Of a DNA stretch of 64,000 bases, positions 10,190 to 17,764 are shown piece after piece. The stretch spans positions 62,001 to 126,000 of the forward strand of contig NZ_FZOO01000003.1 of assembly GCF_900188375.1 (NCBI RefSeq), given 5' to 3'. Every line of letters starts with the position of its first letter. The first letter of the stretch is position 1. The notes under the pieces were generated by a model that saw nothing but the letters and a program-made list of their open reading frames with translations, ran no database searches and was not told the origin of the DNA. Source of the DNA: Geodermatophilus pulveris (lineage in GTDB: Bacteria > Actinomycetota > Actinomycetes > Mycobacteriales > Geodermatophilaceae). The position numbers and the translations under genes are program-made.

Positions 10190-10366
10190 TCAGCGCGGGG
10201 CGACCGGCCGCAGCGCGACGACGGCGCCGAGCGCGGCCAGCGCCACGAACCACACCGTGTGGACCGCCAAGGCCACCGCCGCGACGGCCTCCCCGGCCAG
10301 CGCCGGCACGTAGGGCTCGGGCACGACCAGCGGCACCCACGCCGCCGCGGAGGCCAGCCACCGACG
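10190..10366 (-). pseudogene. C-terminal remnant of a small membrane protein
   Basis: On the minus strand, codons ending in TGA at 10190-10192 read WLASAAAWVPLVVPEPYVPA and then a hydrophobic helix ending RPVAPR. Third positions are all G or C, as in real genes, but there is no good start or upstream half. GTG 10336 would give only 48 residues. I read it as the surviving tail of a deleted membrane-protein gene. Confidence 0.4.
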
Positions 10367-10396
10367 GCCTGGTGCGGGTGCACCGGTTCTGTGGCC

Positions 10397-10561
10397 ATGG
10401 AGGTGTCCGGCCAGCTGCGGCCGATCGTCCCGGACGCCGGCGCGCTGTTCGCCGAGACGCTGGACGACGTCCTGCGCCGCACCGGCGTCGGGCCGGCCGG
10501 CTCAGCGCGGGCCGAAGGCGGCGGCCCGGAGGTCGGCGAACAGCGCGGGCGGCTGCGGTGA
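10397..10561 (+). pseudogene. N-terminal remnant of an unknown gene
   Basis: ATG 10397 opens a frame (MEVSGQLRPIVPDAGALFAE, then TLDDVLRRTG) whose first ~35 codons have all G or C at third positions. After about codon 36 it runs antisense across the end of the beta-lactamase-like gene and loses a protein-like pattern. Together with the fragment on its left it looks like a rearrangement scar. No function can be given. Confidence 0.35.
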
Positions 10562-11641
10562 GGCCCACATCTGGTTGGTGAGCAGCACCGCGGTGGTGCC
10601 GGTGACCGGGTCGGTCCACCAGGTGCCGCCCAGGCCGCCGTCCCAGCCGAAGGAGCCGGCGTGCCGGCCGCCCGGCTCGTCGGTGCGGCGGACGCCGAGG
10701 CCCAGCCCCCAGCCGCCGCCCTCGTCGTCCACCGGGCCGGCCTGCTCGGTGGTCATCTCCCGGACCGTCGCCGGCGACAGCACCGGGGTGCCCCCGCCGC
10801 GCAGCGCCCGCGCGAGGGCGGCGAGGTCGTCGACAGTGGACACCAGCCCGTCGCCGCCGTCGGGGAAGGCCGGCGGGCGGGCCCACTGGCCGTCGGCGGG
10901 GTCGTACACCCGGCGGTCGCCGTCCGCGCCGGGCGGGGTCCAGTGCGGGCCCAGCCGGGCGCGGGCGTGCGGCGGCACGCCGAAGCCGGTGTCGGCCATG
11001 CCCAGCGGGTCCAGCACCCGCTCGGCGAGCACCTCGGGCAGCGGGCGGCCGGCCGCCCGGGCGACGAGGACGCCGAGCACGCTGGCCCCCGTGTGGTACA
11101 GCCAGCGCTCGCCCGGCTGGTACGCCAGCGGGACCGAGGCCACCAGGCGCAGCCACTCGTCCGGCGGCGGTGCGGCCTGCGGCGCCGGCGGGCCCGCGGG
11201 CAGGCCGGCGGCGGCCAGCGCGGCGACCGTCGGCGTCGGCCACGGCGCGGTGAAGTCCAGGCCCAGGCCCAGCCGGCAGGTCAGCACGTCGCGCACGGTG
11301 ACCGGCCGGCGGGCCGGCACCGTCCCGGCCGTGGCGTCGGCGGGGTCGACGAGCACCCGCCGGCCGGCCAGCTCGGGCAGGTGGTCGTCCACCGGGTCGT
11401 CGAGGCCGAGCGTGCCGTCCTCGACCAGCGTGAGCGCGGCGGCCGCGACCACCGGCTTGGTGACCGACGCGATCCGGAAGACGGTGTCCGGCCGCACCGC
11501 ATCGTCCCCGCCCGGCGTGTGCGTGCCCGCCGCGCCGCGCGCCACCTCGTCGCCGCGGGTCACGTGCCAGGCGGCACCCGGCACCGCCCCGGCGGCCACG
11601 TGGCCGCGCACCACCGCCTCGACGTCCTCTGCCAGTCCCAT
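10502..11641 (-). CDS. Serine hydrolase, beta-lactamase/class C fold
   Basis: 379 residues from ATG 11641. Ser59 and Lys62 in ASVTKPV form the SxxK active-site pair, YHTGAS near residue 190 gives the tyrosine motif, and HAGSFGWDGGLG supplies the KTG-equivalent region. These enzymes hydrolyse esters, D-amino-acid peptides or, rarely, beta-lactams. There is no signal peptide, so it is probably cytosolic and an esterase or peptidase rather than a secreted resistance enzyme. The gap to the downstream scar is negligible. It is the second of two minus-strand genes after DUF1990, 29 bases apart. Confidence 0.88.
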   Translation of the reverse strand: MGLAEDVEAVVRGHVAAGAVPGAAWHVTRGDEVARGAAGTHTPGGDDAVRPDTVFRIASVTKPVVAAAALTLVEDGTLGLDDPVDDHLPELAGRRVLVDPADATAGTVPARRPVTVRDVLTCRLGLGLDFTAPWPTPTVAALAAAGLPAGPPAPQAAPPPDEWLRLVASVPLAYQPGERWLYHTGASVLGVLVARAAGRPLPEVLAERVLDPLGMADTGFGVPPHARARLGPHWTPPGADGDRRVYDPADGQWARPPAFPDGGDGLVSTVDDLAALARALRGGGTPVLSPATVREMTTEQAGPVDDEGGGWGLGLGVRRTDEPGGRHAGSFGWDGGLGGTWWTDPVTGTTAVLLTNQMWASPQPPALFADLRAAAFGPR

Positions 11642-11670
11642 GCCGCTCCGACCCCCGCGCGGGCCGGGAC

Positions 11671-12219
11671 TCAGCGGTCCCGCGCGGCGCGGCGCACCGT
11701 GGCGAGGTACCGGGCGGTCGCCGCGCGCTGCAGCAGCCGGCTCAGCGGCCCACCGAGCCGGGCCGCGGGCGTGGCCATGCGGGAGAAGACCCGCAGCGTG
11801 AAGACGACGTCGCCGCCGGGGTCCAGCCGCACGGTGAACCCCTCCTCGCCGCTCTCCGGGTGGCCGGGCAGCGTGCCGTAGCCGAAGCCGCGCTCGTCGC
11901 CGTCGGTCTGCGCCCACACCACCCGGCAGGGGATGTCGTAGCCCAGCCGCGGCAGCCCGGCGGTGAGGACCACGACGGTGCCGGGCTCGCCGGCCGGGCC
12001 GGTGGCCCGCACCCGCAGGCCGAGCGAGCGCTGCATCCGCCAGCCGAACACCGCCGCGGCCGCGCGCTCGAAGGCCGCCCGGCCCGACCCGACGACCACC
12101 GAGCGCTCCAGGCGCCCGTAGCCGGCCGGCAGCACGGCCTGCCGGGTGCCGCCCACCTCGGGGTAGGTGAGCGGGACGGTGGTGAGGTCGGCGGGGTCGG
12201 TCGCACGGAAGAGGCCCAC
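11671..12219 (-). CDS. DUF1990 family protein
   Basis: 182 residues from GTG 12219. Family marks include LTYPEVGGTR near the start, GYGRLERSVVVGSG, FGWRMQRSLGLRV and the closing GYGTLPGHPESGEE region, with a Phe-rich strand and a basic C-terminus. DUF1990 proteins are widespread in actinobacteria and plants and have no established function; a lipid-binding fold is often guessed. It is divergent from the HipA-like kinase gene, only 36 bases away, so the two may share a control region. It is followed by the serine hydrolase on the same strand. Confidence 0.85.
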   Translation of the reverse strand: MGLFRATDPADLTTVPLTYPEVGGTRQAVLPAGYGRLERSVVVGSGRAAFERAAAAVFGWRMQRSLGLRVRATGPAGEPGTVVVLTAGLPRLGYDIPCRVVWAQTDGDERGFGYGTLPGHPESGEEGFTVRLDPGGDVVFTLRVFSRMATPAARLGGPLSRLLQRAATARYLATVRRAARDR

Positions 12220-12239
12220 GGCGCGAGTGTGCCCGCCGG

Positions 12240-12245
12240 TAGGGT
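12240..12245 (+). promoter_or_regulatory. Leaderless-type -10 element for the HipA-like kinase
   Basis: TAGGGT ends ten bases before the GTG at 12256, with no ribosome binding site in between. This fits transcription starting at or next to the start codon. Confidence 0.45.
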
Positions 12246-12255
12246 CGCGGCCACT

Positions 12256-13110
12256 GTGCTGCCCGCCGTCACCGCCACCCGCTACGTCACCCCGCTGCGC
12301 GAGGGCGGCTCGCTGCCCGGGCTCATGGAGGCCGACGACCTGGGCACCTACGTCGTGAAGTGGCGGGCGGCCGGGCAGGGCGTGCAGGTGCTCGTGGCCG
12401 AGGTGGTCTGCGGCGAGCTGGCCCGGGCGCTGTCCCTGCCGGTGCCGGCGCTGGTCACCGTCGACGTCGCCCCGGAGCTGGCGGTGGGGGAGCCCGACGT
12501 CGAGGTGCAGGAGCTGCTGCAGCGCTCCGCCGGGGTCAACCTGGGTCTGGACTACCTGCCCGGGGCGCTGGACTTCGAGGCCGGGGCGGACGGCGTCGAC
12601 CCCGAGCTGGCCGGCCGGGTGCTGTGGTTCGACGCGCTCGTGGGCAACGTCGACCGGTCGTGGCGCAACCCCAACATGCTGTTCTGGCACGGCCGGCTGC
12701 AGCTGATCGACCACGGCGCCACGCTGACCTTCCACCACTCCTGGTCCGGGGCCGCCGCCGCGGTGGCCCGCCCCTACGACGCCGCCCAGCACGCGCTGGT
12801 CGACTGCGCCCCCGACGTCCGGGCCGCCGACGCCGCGCTCGCGCCCCGCGTCACCCGCCCGCTGCTGGAGGAGGTGCTGCGCCAGGTGCCCGACGACTGG
12901 CTCGCCGGCCCCTCGCCGGACGACGCGCCGGACGCCGTGCGCGCCCGCTACGCCGACCAGCTGCTGGCGCGGCTGGCCGCCCGCGACGCGTGGCTGCCGC
13001 CGCTGGTGGCCGCCGCGGCCGCGGGCGGGTCCCGCCGGCGCGCCCCGCGCGGGGAGAACCGGCCGGCGTGGCTGGGCCCGCCGCCGCCGGAGGGGGTGTC
13101 CCAGCGGTGA
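12256..13110 (+). CDS. HipA-like kinase
   Basis: 284 residues. Kinase features are Lys35 in YVVKWRAAGQG (candidate ATP lysine), a helix starting VAEVVCGELA, the catalytic-loop-like GNVDRSWRNPN (N131, D133, N138) and IDHGA (D152) as the metal-binding motif. This is the HipA-like fold, but without HipA's N-terminal domain and without a HipB-type DNA-binding antitoxin nearby. The C-terminus is proline- and arginine-rich. The DUF3037 gene follows 28 bases downstream, a pair seen together across many bacteria. The target is unknown: protein phosphorylation in stress, defence or a toxin-like role are all possible. Confidence 0.85.
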   Translation: MLPAVTATRYVTPLREGGSLPGLMEADDLGTYVVKWRAAGQGVQVLVAEVVCGELARALSLPVPALVTVDVAPELAVGEPDVEVQELLQRSAGVNLGLDYLPGALDFEAGADGVDPELAGRVLWFDALVGNVDRSWRNPNMLFWHGRLQLIDHGATLTFHHSWSGAAAAVARPYDAAQHALVDCAPDVRAADAALAPRVTRPLLEEVLRQVPDDWLAGPSPDDAPDAVRARYADQLLARLAARDAWLPPLVAAAAAGGSRRRAPRGENRPAWLGPPPPEGVSQR

Positions 13111-13138
13111 GGGACGAACCGCTGCAGAGGGCGGAGCG

Positions 13139-13534
13139 GTGAGCCGGGACACCTTCGAGTACGCCGTCCTGCGCGTGGTGCCGCGGGTCGACCGCGGTGA
13201 GTCGTTCAACGCCGGCGTCCTCGTCTACTGCCGGCAGCGGGACTACCTCGGGTCGCGGGTGCACCTGGACACCGGCCGGCTGCGCGCCCTGGACCCCACC
13301 GCCGACGCCGACGCCGTCCGCCGGGCCCTGCAGGCCGCCGCCGACGTCTGCGCCGCCGACCCGGCCTCCGGTGCGGCCGGCCGCGAGGCGCTGGGCTCCC
13401 GGTTCCGCTGGCTCACCGCGCCGCGCAGCACCGTCGTGCAGGCCGGGCCGGTGCACACCGGGCTGACCGACGACCCGGACGCCGAGGCCGACCGCCTCCT
13501 GCGGCTGCTCGTGCTCCCCGTCGCCGGGGCATGA
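13139..13534 (+). CDS. DUF3037 protein, partner of the HipA-like kinase
   Basis: 131 residues from GTG 13139. The family signature is clear: YAVLRVVPRVDRGESFNAGV near the N-terminus, then YCRQRDYLGSRV and a later GPVHTGLTDDPDAE. The function of DUF3037 is unknown. It lies 28 bases after the kinase gene, so the two are probably co-transcribed, and it might be an inhibitor, substrate or adaptor of the kinase. No DNA-binding motif is visible. It is followed by the phoX promoter region. Confidence 0.88.
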   Translation: MSRDTFEYAVLRVVPRVDRGESFNAGVLVYCRQRDYLGSRVHLDTGRLRALDPTADADAVRRALQAAADVCAADPASGAAGREALGSRFRWLTAPRSTVVQAGPVHTGLTDDPDAEADRLLRLLVLPVAGA

Positions 13535-13558
13535 CCTGGATCACACCGGGCAGACAGG

Positions 13559-13612
13559 TCACAGTAGTTTCACCTCTCGTCCACCTGATCACGACGGGCG
13601 CCTGCCTAGCGT
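13559..13612 (+). promoter_or_regulatory. PHO-box-like direct repeats and -10 of phoX
   Basis: Three CAC-centred units recur every 11 bases: TCACA (13559), TTCACC (13569) and TCCACC (13580), the spacing and core of the actinobacterial PhoP PHO box (repeats of GTTCACC). They end just above a -10-like TAGCGT at 13607-13612. Activation by PhoP under phosphate starvation is the likely meaning. Confidence 0.7.
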
Positions 13613-13646
13613 GCCGGAGGCCCTGTCACCCGTTCTGAGGACCCTG

Positions 13647-15947
13647 ATGACGGACATCCGCCCGCCCCGGCGTCGCCTGCTGCCGCTGCTCACCGCCAGC
13701 CCGGTGCGCCACGGCACGACCAGCCACACCACGTGCTTCTACAAGTGCGGCAACGCCTGCGACAAGCCGGTGCCCAACCGGACCGACAACCCCACGTTCG
13801 CGTCCGTCGTGCAGTCCGCCGTCAGCCGGCGCAACGTGCTCAAGGCCGCCGGGGTCAGTGCCCTCGTCGTCGCGGCCGGCCCGGCCCTGCCCGCGGCCGC
13901 CCACGGCCGCCGCAGCGGCACCACGCCGGAGTCTGCCGCCGCGGACGCCCCGCTGACGTTCCAGCCGGTCGAGCAGAACTTCCTCGACGAGCTGGTCGTG
14001 CCCTCCGGCTACTCCTACTCGGTGGTCATGCGCTGGGGCGACCCGGTCGAGGAGGGCGCTCCCCGCTTCGACATCGACGCCCAGACGCCGGAGGCGCAGG
14101 CCAAGCAGTTCGGCTACAACTGCGACTTCATCGGCTGGCTGCCGCTGGACGACCGCAACGCCCTGCTGGTGGTCAACCACGAGTACACCGACGAGCAGCT
14201 CATGTTCGGCGGGGTGGCCGACGAGGAGGGCGCCGGCGACATCAGCGACGAGCAGAAGCGGGTCGCGATGATGGCGCACGGCATCTCGGTGGTGCAGGTG
14301 CGCCGGGTCGGGCAGACCGGGCAGTGGCGGCCCACCCGGGACCGCGGCCGCAACCGCCGCATCACCGCGACGACCCCCATGGAGGTGACGGGGCCGGCCG
14401 CCGGCTCGGAGTACCTGAAGACCGGCGCCGACCCCACGGGCCGGACCGTGCTCGGCACGCTGAACAACTGCGCCGGCGGCATCACCCCGTGGGGCACCAC
14501 CCTGCACGGCGAGGAGAACTTCAACCAGTACTTCGGCAGTTCCGCGCCGATCACCGTGGACGCCCAGCTGGCCGCCCTGGAGCGCTACGGCATCAGCGCC
14601 GAGGACGTCCCGACCCGGCAGTGGCAGACGGCCGACCCGCGGTTCGACCTGGTGCAGGAGCCCAACGAGGTCAACCGGTTCGGCTGGGTGGTCGAGGTCG
14701 ACCCGTTCGACCCGCACTCCACGCCGAGGAAGCACAGCTCCCTCGGCCGCTTCAAGCACGAGGGCGCCGACATCCGGATCGCCGAGGACGGCCGGGTGGT
14801 CGCCTACTCCGGTGACGACGAGCGCTTCGAGTACGTCTACAAGTTCGTCTCCAAGCGCAGGTATCGAGAGGGCGAGCGGCACAAGGCCCACAACATGACG
14901 CTGCTGGAGGAGGGGGACCTCTACGTCGCCCGCTTCACCGGCGACTCCCCGCCCGCCGAGATCGACGGCAGCGGCCGGCTGCCCAGCGACGGCGAGTTCG
15001 ACGGCACCGGCACGTGGATCCCGCTGGTCCTGGACGGCGAGTCGATGATCCCGGGCAAGGACGTCGCCTGGGTGCTCACCTTCACCCGTCAGGCGGTCGA
15101 CCGGCTCGGCAAGCGGCTGGACGCCGACGGCGACCCGGTGCTCGACGCCGCCGGTGCCGAGATCGTCGAGGACCCGTCGAAGGTGCCGACCAAGATGGAC
15201 CGGCCCGAGGACATCCAGACCAACCCGGTCAACGGGCGGGTCTACGTGGCGCTGACCAACAACTCCCGGCGCACCGGGCTCGACGGCCGCCCCGGCGCCG
15301 ACGAGGCCAACCCGCTGACCCGGTCCTGGGCCTTCGACGAGGGCAGCCCGGCGGTCGCCGCGACCGAGACCGAGGCGGCCGTGGAGGCGGTCGCGGCGTC
15401 CTTCAGCGAGCAGCCGGGCAACAACAACGGGCACGTCATCGAGTGGGAGGAGCGGGGCGAGGTCACTGCGACCGAGTTCTCCTGGCGGATCTTCCTGCTC
15501 GCCGGTGACCCGGAGCGCCCGGAGACCTACTTCGCCGGGTACGACAAGAGCCAGGTCAGCGCCATCTCCTGCCCGGACAACCTGGAGTTCGACGCGGCCG
15601 GGAACCTGTGGATCTCCACGGACGGCACCGCGCTGTCCACCCGCAACCAGGAGGCCGGGACCGTCGGTGGGACCAACGACGGCCTGTTCGCCGTCCCGAC
15701 CGCCGGCCCGGAGCGCGGGCACCTCAAGGCGTTCCTCACCGTGCCCGTCGGTGCGGAGTGCAGCGGCCCGATGATCCCGGCCGACGGCCGGTCGGTGTTC
15801 GTCTCGGCGCAGCACCCGGGGGAGACCGACGGGTCGACGCTGGAGACCCCGTCGAGCACCTGGCCCGACCGGCTGCCCGTGCGCCCGTTCCCGCGGCCGA
15901 GCGTGGCCGTGGTCTTCCGCCACGACGGGCAGCGCGTCGGCGTCTAG
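13647..15947 (+). CDS. phoX: PhoX-family alkaline phosphatase (DUF839)
   Basis: 766 residues from ATG 13647, which has GAGGA seven bases upstream. An earlier GTG at 13611 falls inside the -10 element and is rejected. The N-terminus has a cysteine cluster (C30, C34, C38), then the twin-arginine motif SRRNVLKAAG (60-69) and a hydrophobic stretch, so it is exported folded by Tat. LLVVNHEYTDEQLMFGG, NNCAGGITPWGTTLHGEEN and EDIQTNPVNGRVYVALTNN are PhoX signatures for calcium/iron binding and catalysis. PhoX releases phosphate from organic esters outside the cell. It is a monocistronic gene with its own PHO-box-like promoter and terminator. Confidence 0.95.
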   Translation: MTDIRPPRRRLLPLLTASPVRHGTTSHTTCFYKCGNACDKPVPNRTDNPTFASVVQSAVSRRNVLKAAGVSALVVAAGPALPAAAHGRRSGTTPESAAADAPLTFQPVEQNFLDELVVPSGYSYSVVMRWGDPVEEGAPRFDIDAQTPEAQAKQFGYNCDFIGWLPLDDRNALLVVNHEYTDEQLMFGGVADEEGAGDISDEQKRVAMMAHGISVVQVRRVGQTGQWRPTRDRGRNRRITATTPMEVTGPAAGSEYLKTGADPTGRTVLGTLNNCAGGITPWGTTLHGEENFNQYFGSSAPITVDAQLAALERYGISAEDVPTRQWQTADPRFDLVQEPNEVNRFGWVVEVDPFDPHSTPRKHSSLGRFKHEGADIRIAEDGRVVAYSGDDERFEYVYKFVSKRRYREGERHKAHNMTLLEEGDLYVARFTGDSPPAEIDGSGRLPSDGEFDGTGTWIPLVLDGESMIPGKDVAWVLTFTRQAVDRLGKRLDADGDPVLDAAGAEIVEDPSKVPTKMDRPEDIQTNPVNGRVYVALTNNSRRTGLDGRPGADEANPLTRSWAFDEGSPAVAATETEAAVEAVAASFSEQPGNNNGHVIEWEERGEVTATEFSWRIFLLAGDPERPETYFAGYDKSQVSAISCPDNLEFDAAGNLWISTDGTALSTRNQEAGTVGGTNDGLFAVPTAGPERGHLKAFLTVPVGAECSGPMIPADGRSVFVSAQHPGETDGSTLETPSSTWPDRLPVRPFPRPSVAVVFRHDGQRVGV

Positions 15948-15978
15948 GGAACGGCCCCACCGGGGCTGACGCGAACGA

Positions 15979-16010
15979 CGGTGCCGGACCCCGCACGGGG
16001 TCCGGCACCG
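15979..16010 (+). terminator. phoX terminator
   Basis: Perfect 14-base arms, CGGTGCCGGACCCC at 15979-15992 and its complement at 15997-16010, with a GCAC loop, 32 bases after the phoX stop. A strong intrinsic-type hairpin without a U tract. Confidence 0.8.
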
Positions 16011-16057
16011 CCGTCTGCGGGACCCGCCGTTGCCAGGGATCTCCCAGGGACGGTGGT

Positions 16058-16063
16058 TAGCGT
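16058..16063 (+). promoter_or_regulatory. Leaderless-type -10 element
   Basis: TAGCGT ends eight bases before GTG 16072 and no ribosome binding site follows, consistent with a leaderless transcript of the membrane protein gene. Confidence 0.5.
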
Positions 16064-16071
16064 GGGCAACC

Positions 16072-17325
16072 GTGTACGACCGCGCGGGGACCCGCCGAAC
16101 CGGTCCAGGACACCCCGCCGCGCGGTCGGCGGAGGGCGTCGAGGACCCGCTGCTCGCGCGGCCGGCCGGCCCCCGGCTGGCCGGGGTCGACGTGGCCCGC
16201 GCCGTCGCGCTGGTCATGATCGTCGGCGCGCACCTCCTGCTGTTCAGCACCGACGACGGCGAGCCGACCTCGGCCTACGTGCGGGGGTCCGAGGGTGCGG
16301 CGCTGTTCGCGATGCTGGCCGGGGTGGGCGTCGGGCTCGCCCACGGCCGCCGGCCCGCGGCCGGCGCGCGGGCGTGGGCCGCCGCGGCGGTGGCGCTCAC
16401 CGTGCGGGCCGTGGCCCTGGTCGCCCTCGGGCTGGCCCTGGGCCACGTGGTCGACTACGAGGAGCACGCCGTCGTCGTCCTGATGACCTTCGGGCTGCTG
16501 TTCCTGCTGGCCGTCCCGCTGCTGCGCCTCGGGCCGCCGGCGCTGGCGGCGCTCGCCGTCGTGCTGGCAGTCGGCGTCCCCGTCCTCACGCACCTGCTGC
16601 GCCCGGTGCTGCCGACCCCCCAGCTGGTCAACCCCACCGTCGCGGACCTCGCCGCCGAGCCGTGGGCGTGGCTCGCCCAGCTCACGCTCACCGGGATCTA
16701 CCCGGCCCTCGCCTGGGCCGCCTACCTGTGCGCCGGCATGGCGCTGGGCCGCCTGGACCTCTCCTCGACGCAGCGGAGCGCCCAGCTGCTCCTCGGCGGG
16801 ATCGCCCTCGCGCTGCTCGCCTCGCTCGCCTCCTGGCTGCTGGTCACCGGCTTCGGCGGGGCCGACCGGCTGGCCGCCGCCGAGTCCCGCCTGGTGGGCA
16901 CCGACGGCGTCCAGGACGCGCTGGCCTGGGGGCTGAGCCCGGCCGACCCGCGGGGCTCGCTGTGGTGGCTGGCGATCGACGCGCCGCACTCCGGCACGCC
17001 CCTGGACCTGCTCCGCACCACCGGCGTGGCCGTCGCGGTCACCGCCGGGTGCCTGCTGCTGGCCCGGGTCCTCCCGGCGGTCGTGGTCCGTCCGCTGGCG
17101 GCGGCCGGCAGCCTGACGCTGACGCTGTACACGCTGCACCTGCTGGCGCTGACCTGGTTCCCGGACGCCTGGGGGGAGCCGCTCACCTTCGTCGCGCACG
17201 TGGCGGCCGGGCTGGTGCTCGCGCCGCTGTGGCTGCGGGTCGCCCGGCGGGGACCGGTGGAGAGCGTCGTCCGCGGGCTGGAGACGGCCGCCGCCCGCGC
17301 CGTCCCCTCTCCTCCGCGATCATGA
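16072..17325 (+). CDS. Multipass membrane protein, acyltransferase-3/DUF418-like
   Basis: 417 residues, with about ten hydrophobic helices after a 40-residue basic N-terminus. The first helix begins AGVDVARAVALVMIVGAHLL, the RxxAxxxxxxxH pattern of heparan-alpha-glucosaminide acetyltransferase, DUF418 and acyltransferase-3 relatives. The last helices contain GSLTLTLYTLHLLALTWF, which is also typical. Such proteins modify cell-surface sugars or lipids with acyl groups, but neither acceptor nor donor can be named. Its stop codon lies inside a palindromic element shared with the convergent pterin dehydratase gene. The start is set by the -10 element at 16058. Confidence 0.75.
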   Translation: MYDRAGTRRTGPGHPAARSAEGVEDPLLARPAGPRLAGVDVARAVALVMIVGAHLLLFSTDDGEPTSAYVRGSEGAALFAMLAGVGVGLAHGRRPAAGARAWAAAAVALTVRAVALVALGLALGHVVDYEEHAVVVLMTFGLLFLLAVPLLRLGPPALAALAVVLAVGVPVLTHLLRPVLPTPQLVNPTVADLAAEPWAWLAQLTLTGIYPALAWAAYLCAGMALGRLDLSSTQRSAQLLLGGIALALLASLASWLLVTGFGGADRLAAAESRLVGTDGVQDALAWGLSPADPRGSLWWLAIDAPHSGTPLDLLRTTGVAVAVTAGCLLLARVLPAVVVRPLAAAGSLTLTLYTLHLLALTWFPDAWGEPLTFVAHVAAGLVLAPLWLRVARRGPVESVVRGLETAAARAVPSPPRS

Positions 17326-17390
17326 GGTCCGAGAGGCGACCCGCCGGTCGGCACCGGCGCGCCGCCTCCCAGGCCTCATGATCGTCGCGG
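17314..17390. repeat. Nested palindromic 3' element between convergent genes
   Basis: Arms CGATCATGAGG (17317-17327) and CCTCATGATCG (17374-17384) are perfect complements. Nested inside are GAGGCG/CGCCTC (17333/17363) and CGCCGGT-CGGC-ACCGGCG (17342-17359). The TCATGA in each arm provides the stop codon of the gene entering from that side. It probably acts as a two-way terminator and may be a mobile palindromic repeat. Confidence 0.65.
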
Positions 17391-17696
17391 GGAGTCGCCC
17401 GGGAACAGCGTGTCGACCCGGCGGGCGAGGTCGGCGTCCAGCGCGGTCACCCCGCCCGCGGAGTGGGTGACCAGCGTCAGGTGCAGGGTGCGCCAGCGCA
17501 GGTCGACGTCGGGGTGGTGGTCCAGCTGCTCGGCGACGAAGGCGATCCGCACGAGCGCGGCGACGGCGTCCGGGAAGCCCGGGAACCCGATGCTGCGGCG
17601 GATGCCGCCGCCGTCCCCGGACCACAGCGGCAGGCCGGACAGCGCGGCGGACAGCTCGTCGGGGGTCAGGGGCGCGGGGCGGGACACGGCGGCCAT
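17376..17696 (-). CDS. 4a-hydroxytetrahydrobiopterin dehydratase
   Basis: 106 residues from ATG 17696. The family signature is clear: AEQLDHHPDVDLRW carries the paired catalytic histidines, followed by LTLVTHSAGGVTALD and DLARRVD. The enzyme dehydrates pterin-4a-carbinolamine after aromatic amino acid hydroxylation. No such hydroxylase lies nearby, and in many bacteria this small protein has other or unknown roles. It is downstream of cysH by 68 bases on the same strand, so it may be read from the sulfate operon. Its stop lies inside the palindrome. Confidence 0.92.
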   Translation of the reverse strand: MAAVSRPAPLTPDELSAALSGLPLWSGDGGGIRRSIGFPGFPDAVAALVRIAFVAEQLDHHPDVDLRWRTLHLTLVTHSAGGVTALDADLARRVDTLFPGDSPRRS

Positions 17697-17764
17697 CCTG
17701 CCGCCCGGCCTCGTCCCAGGGGCCCGCGGCGCGCGGAGCGTGTCCTGGGGTGGGGCGAGGTCCT

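Noticed and set aside
13611-13646. Earlier GTG start for phoX
   Set aside because: GTG 13611 lies within the -10 element; ATG 13647 has a ribosome binding site and begins the conserved N-terminus.
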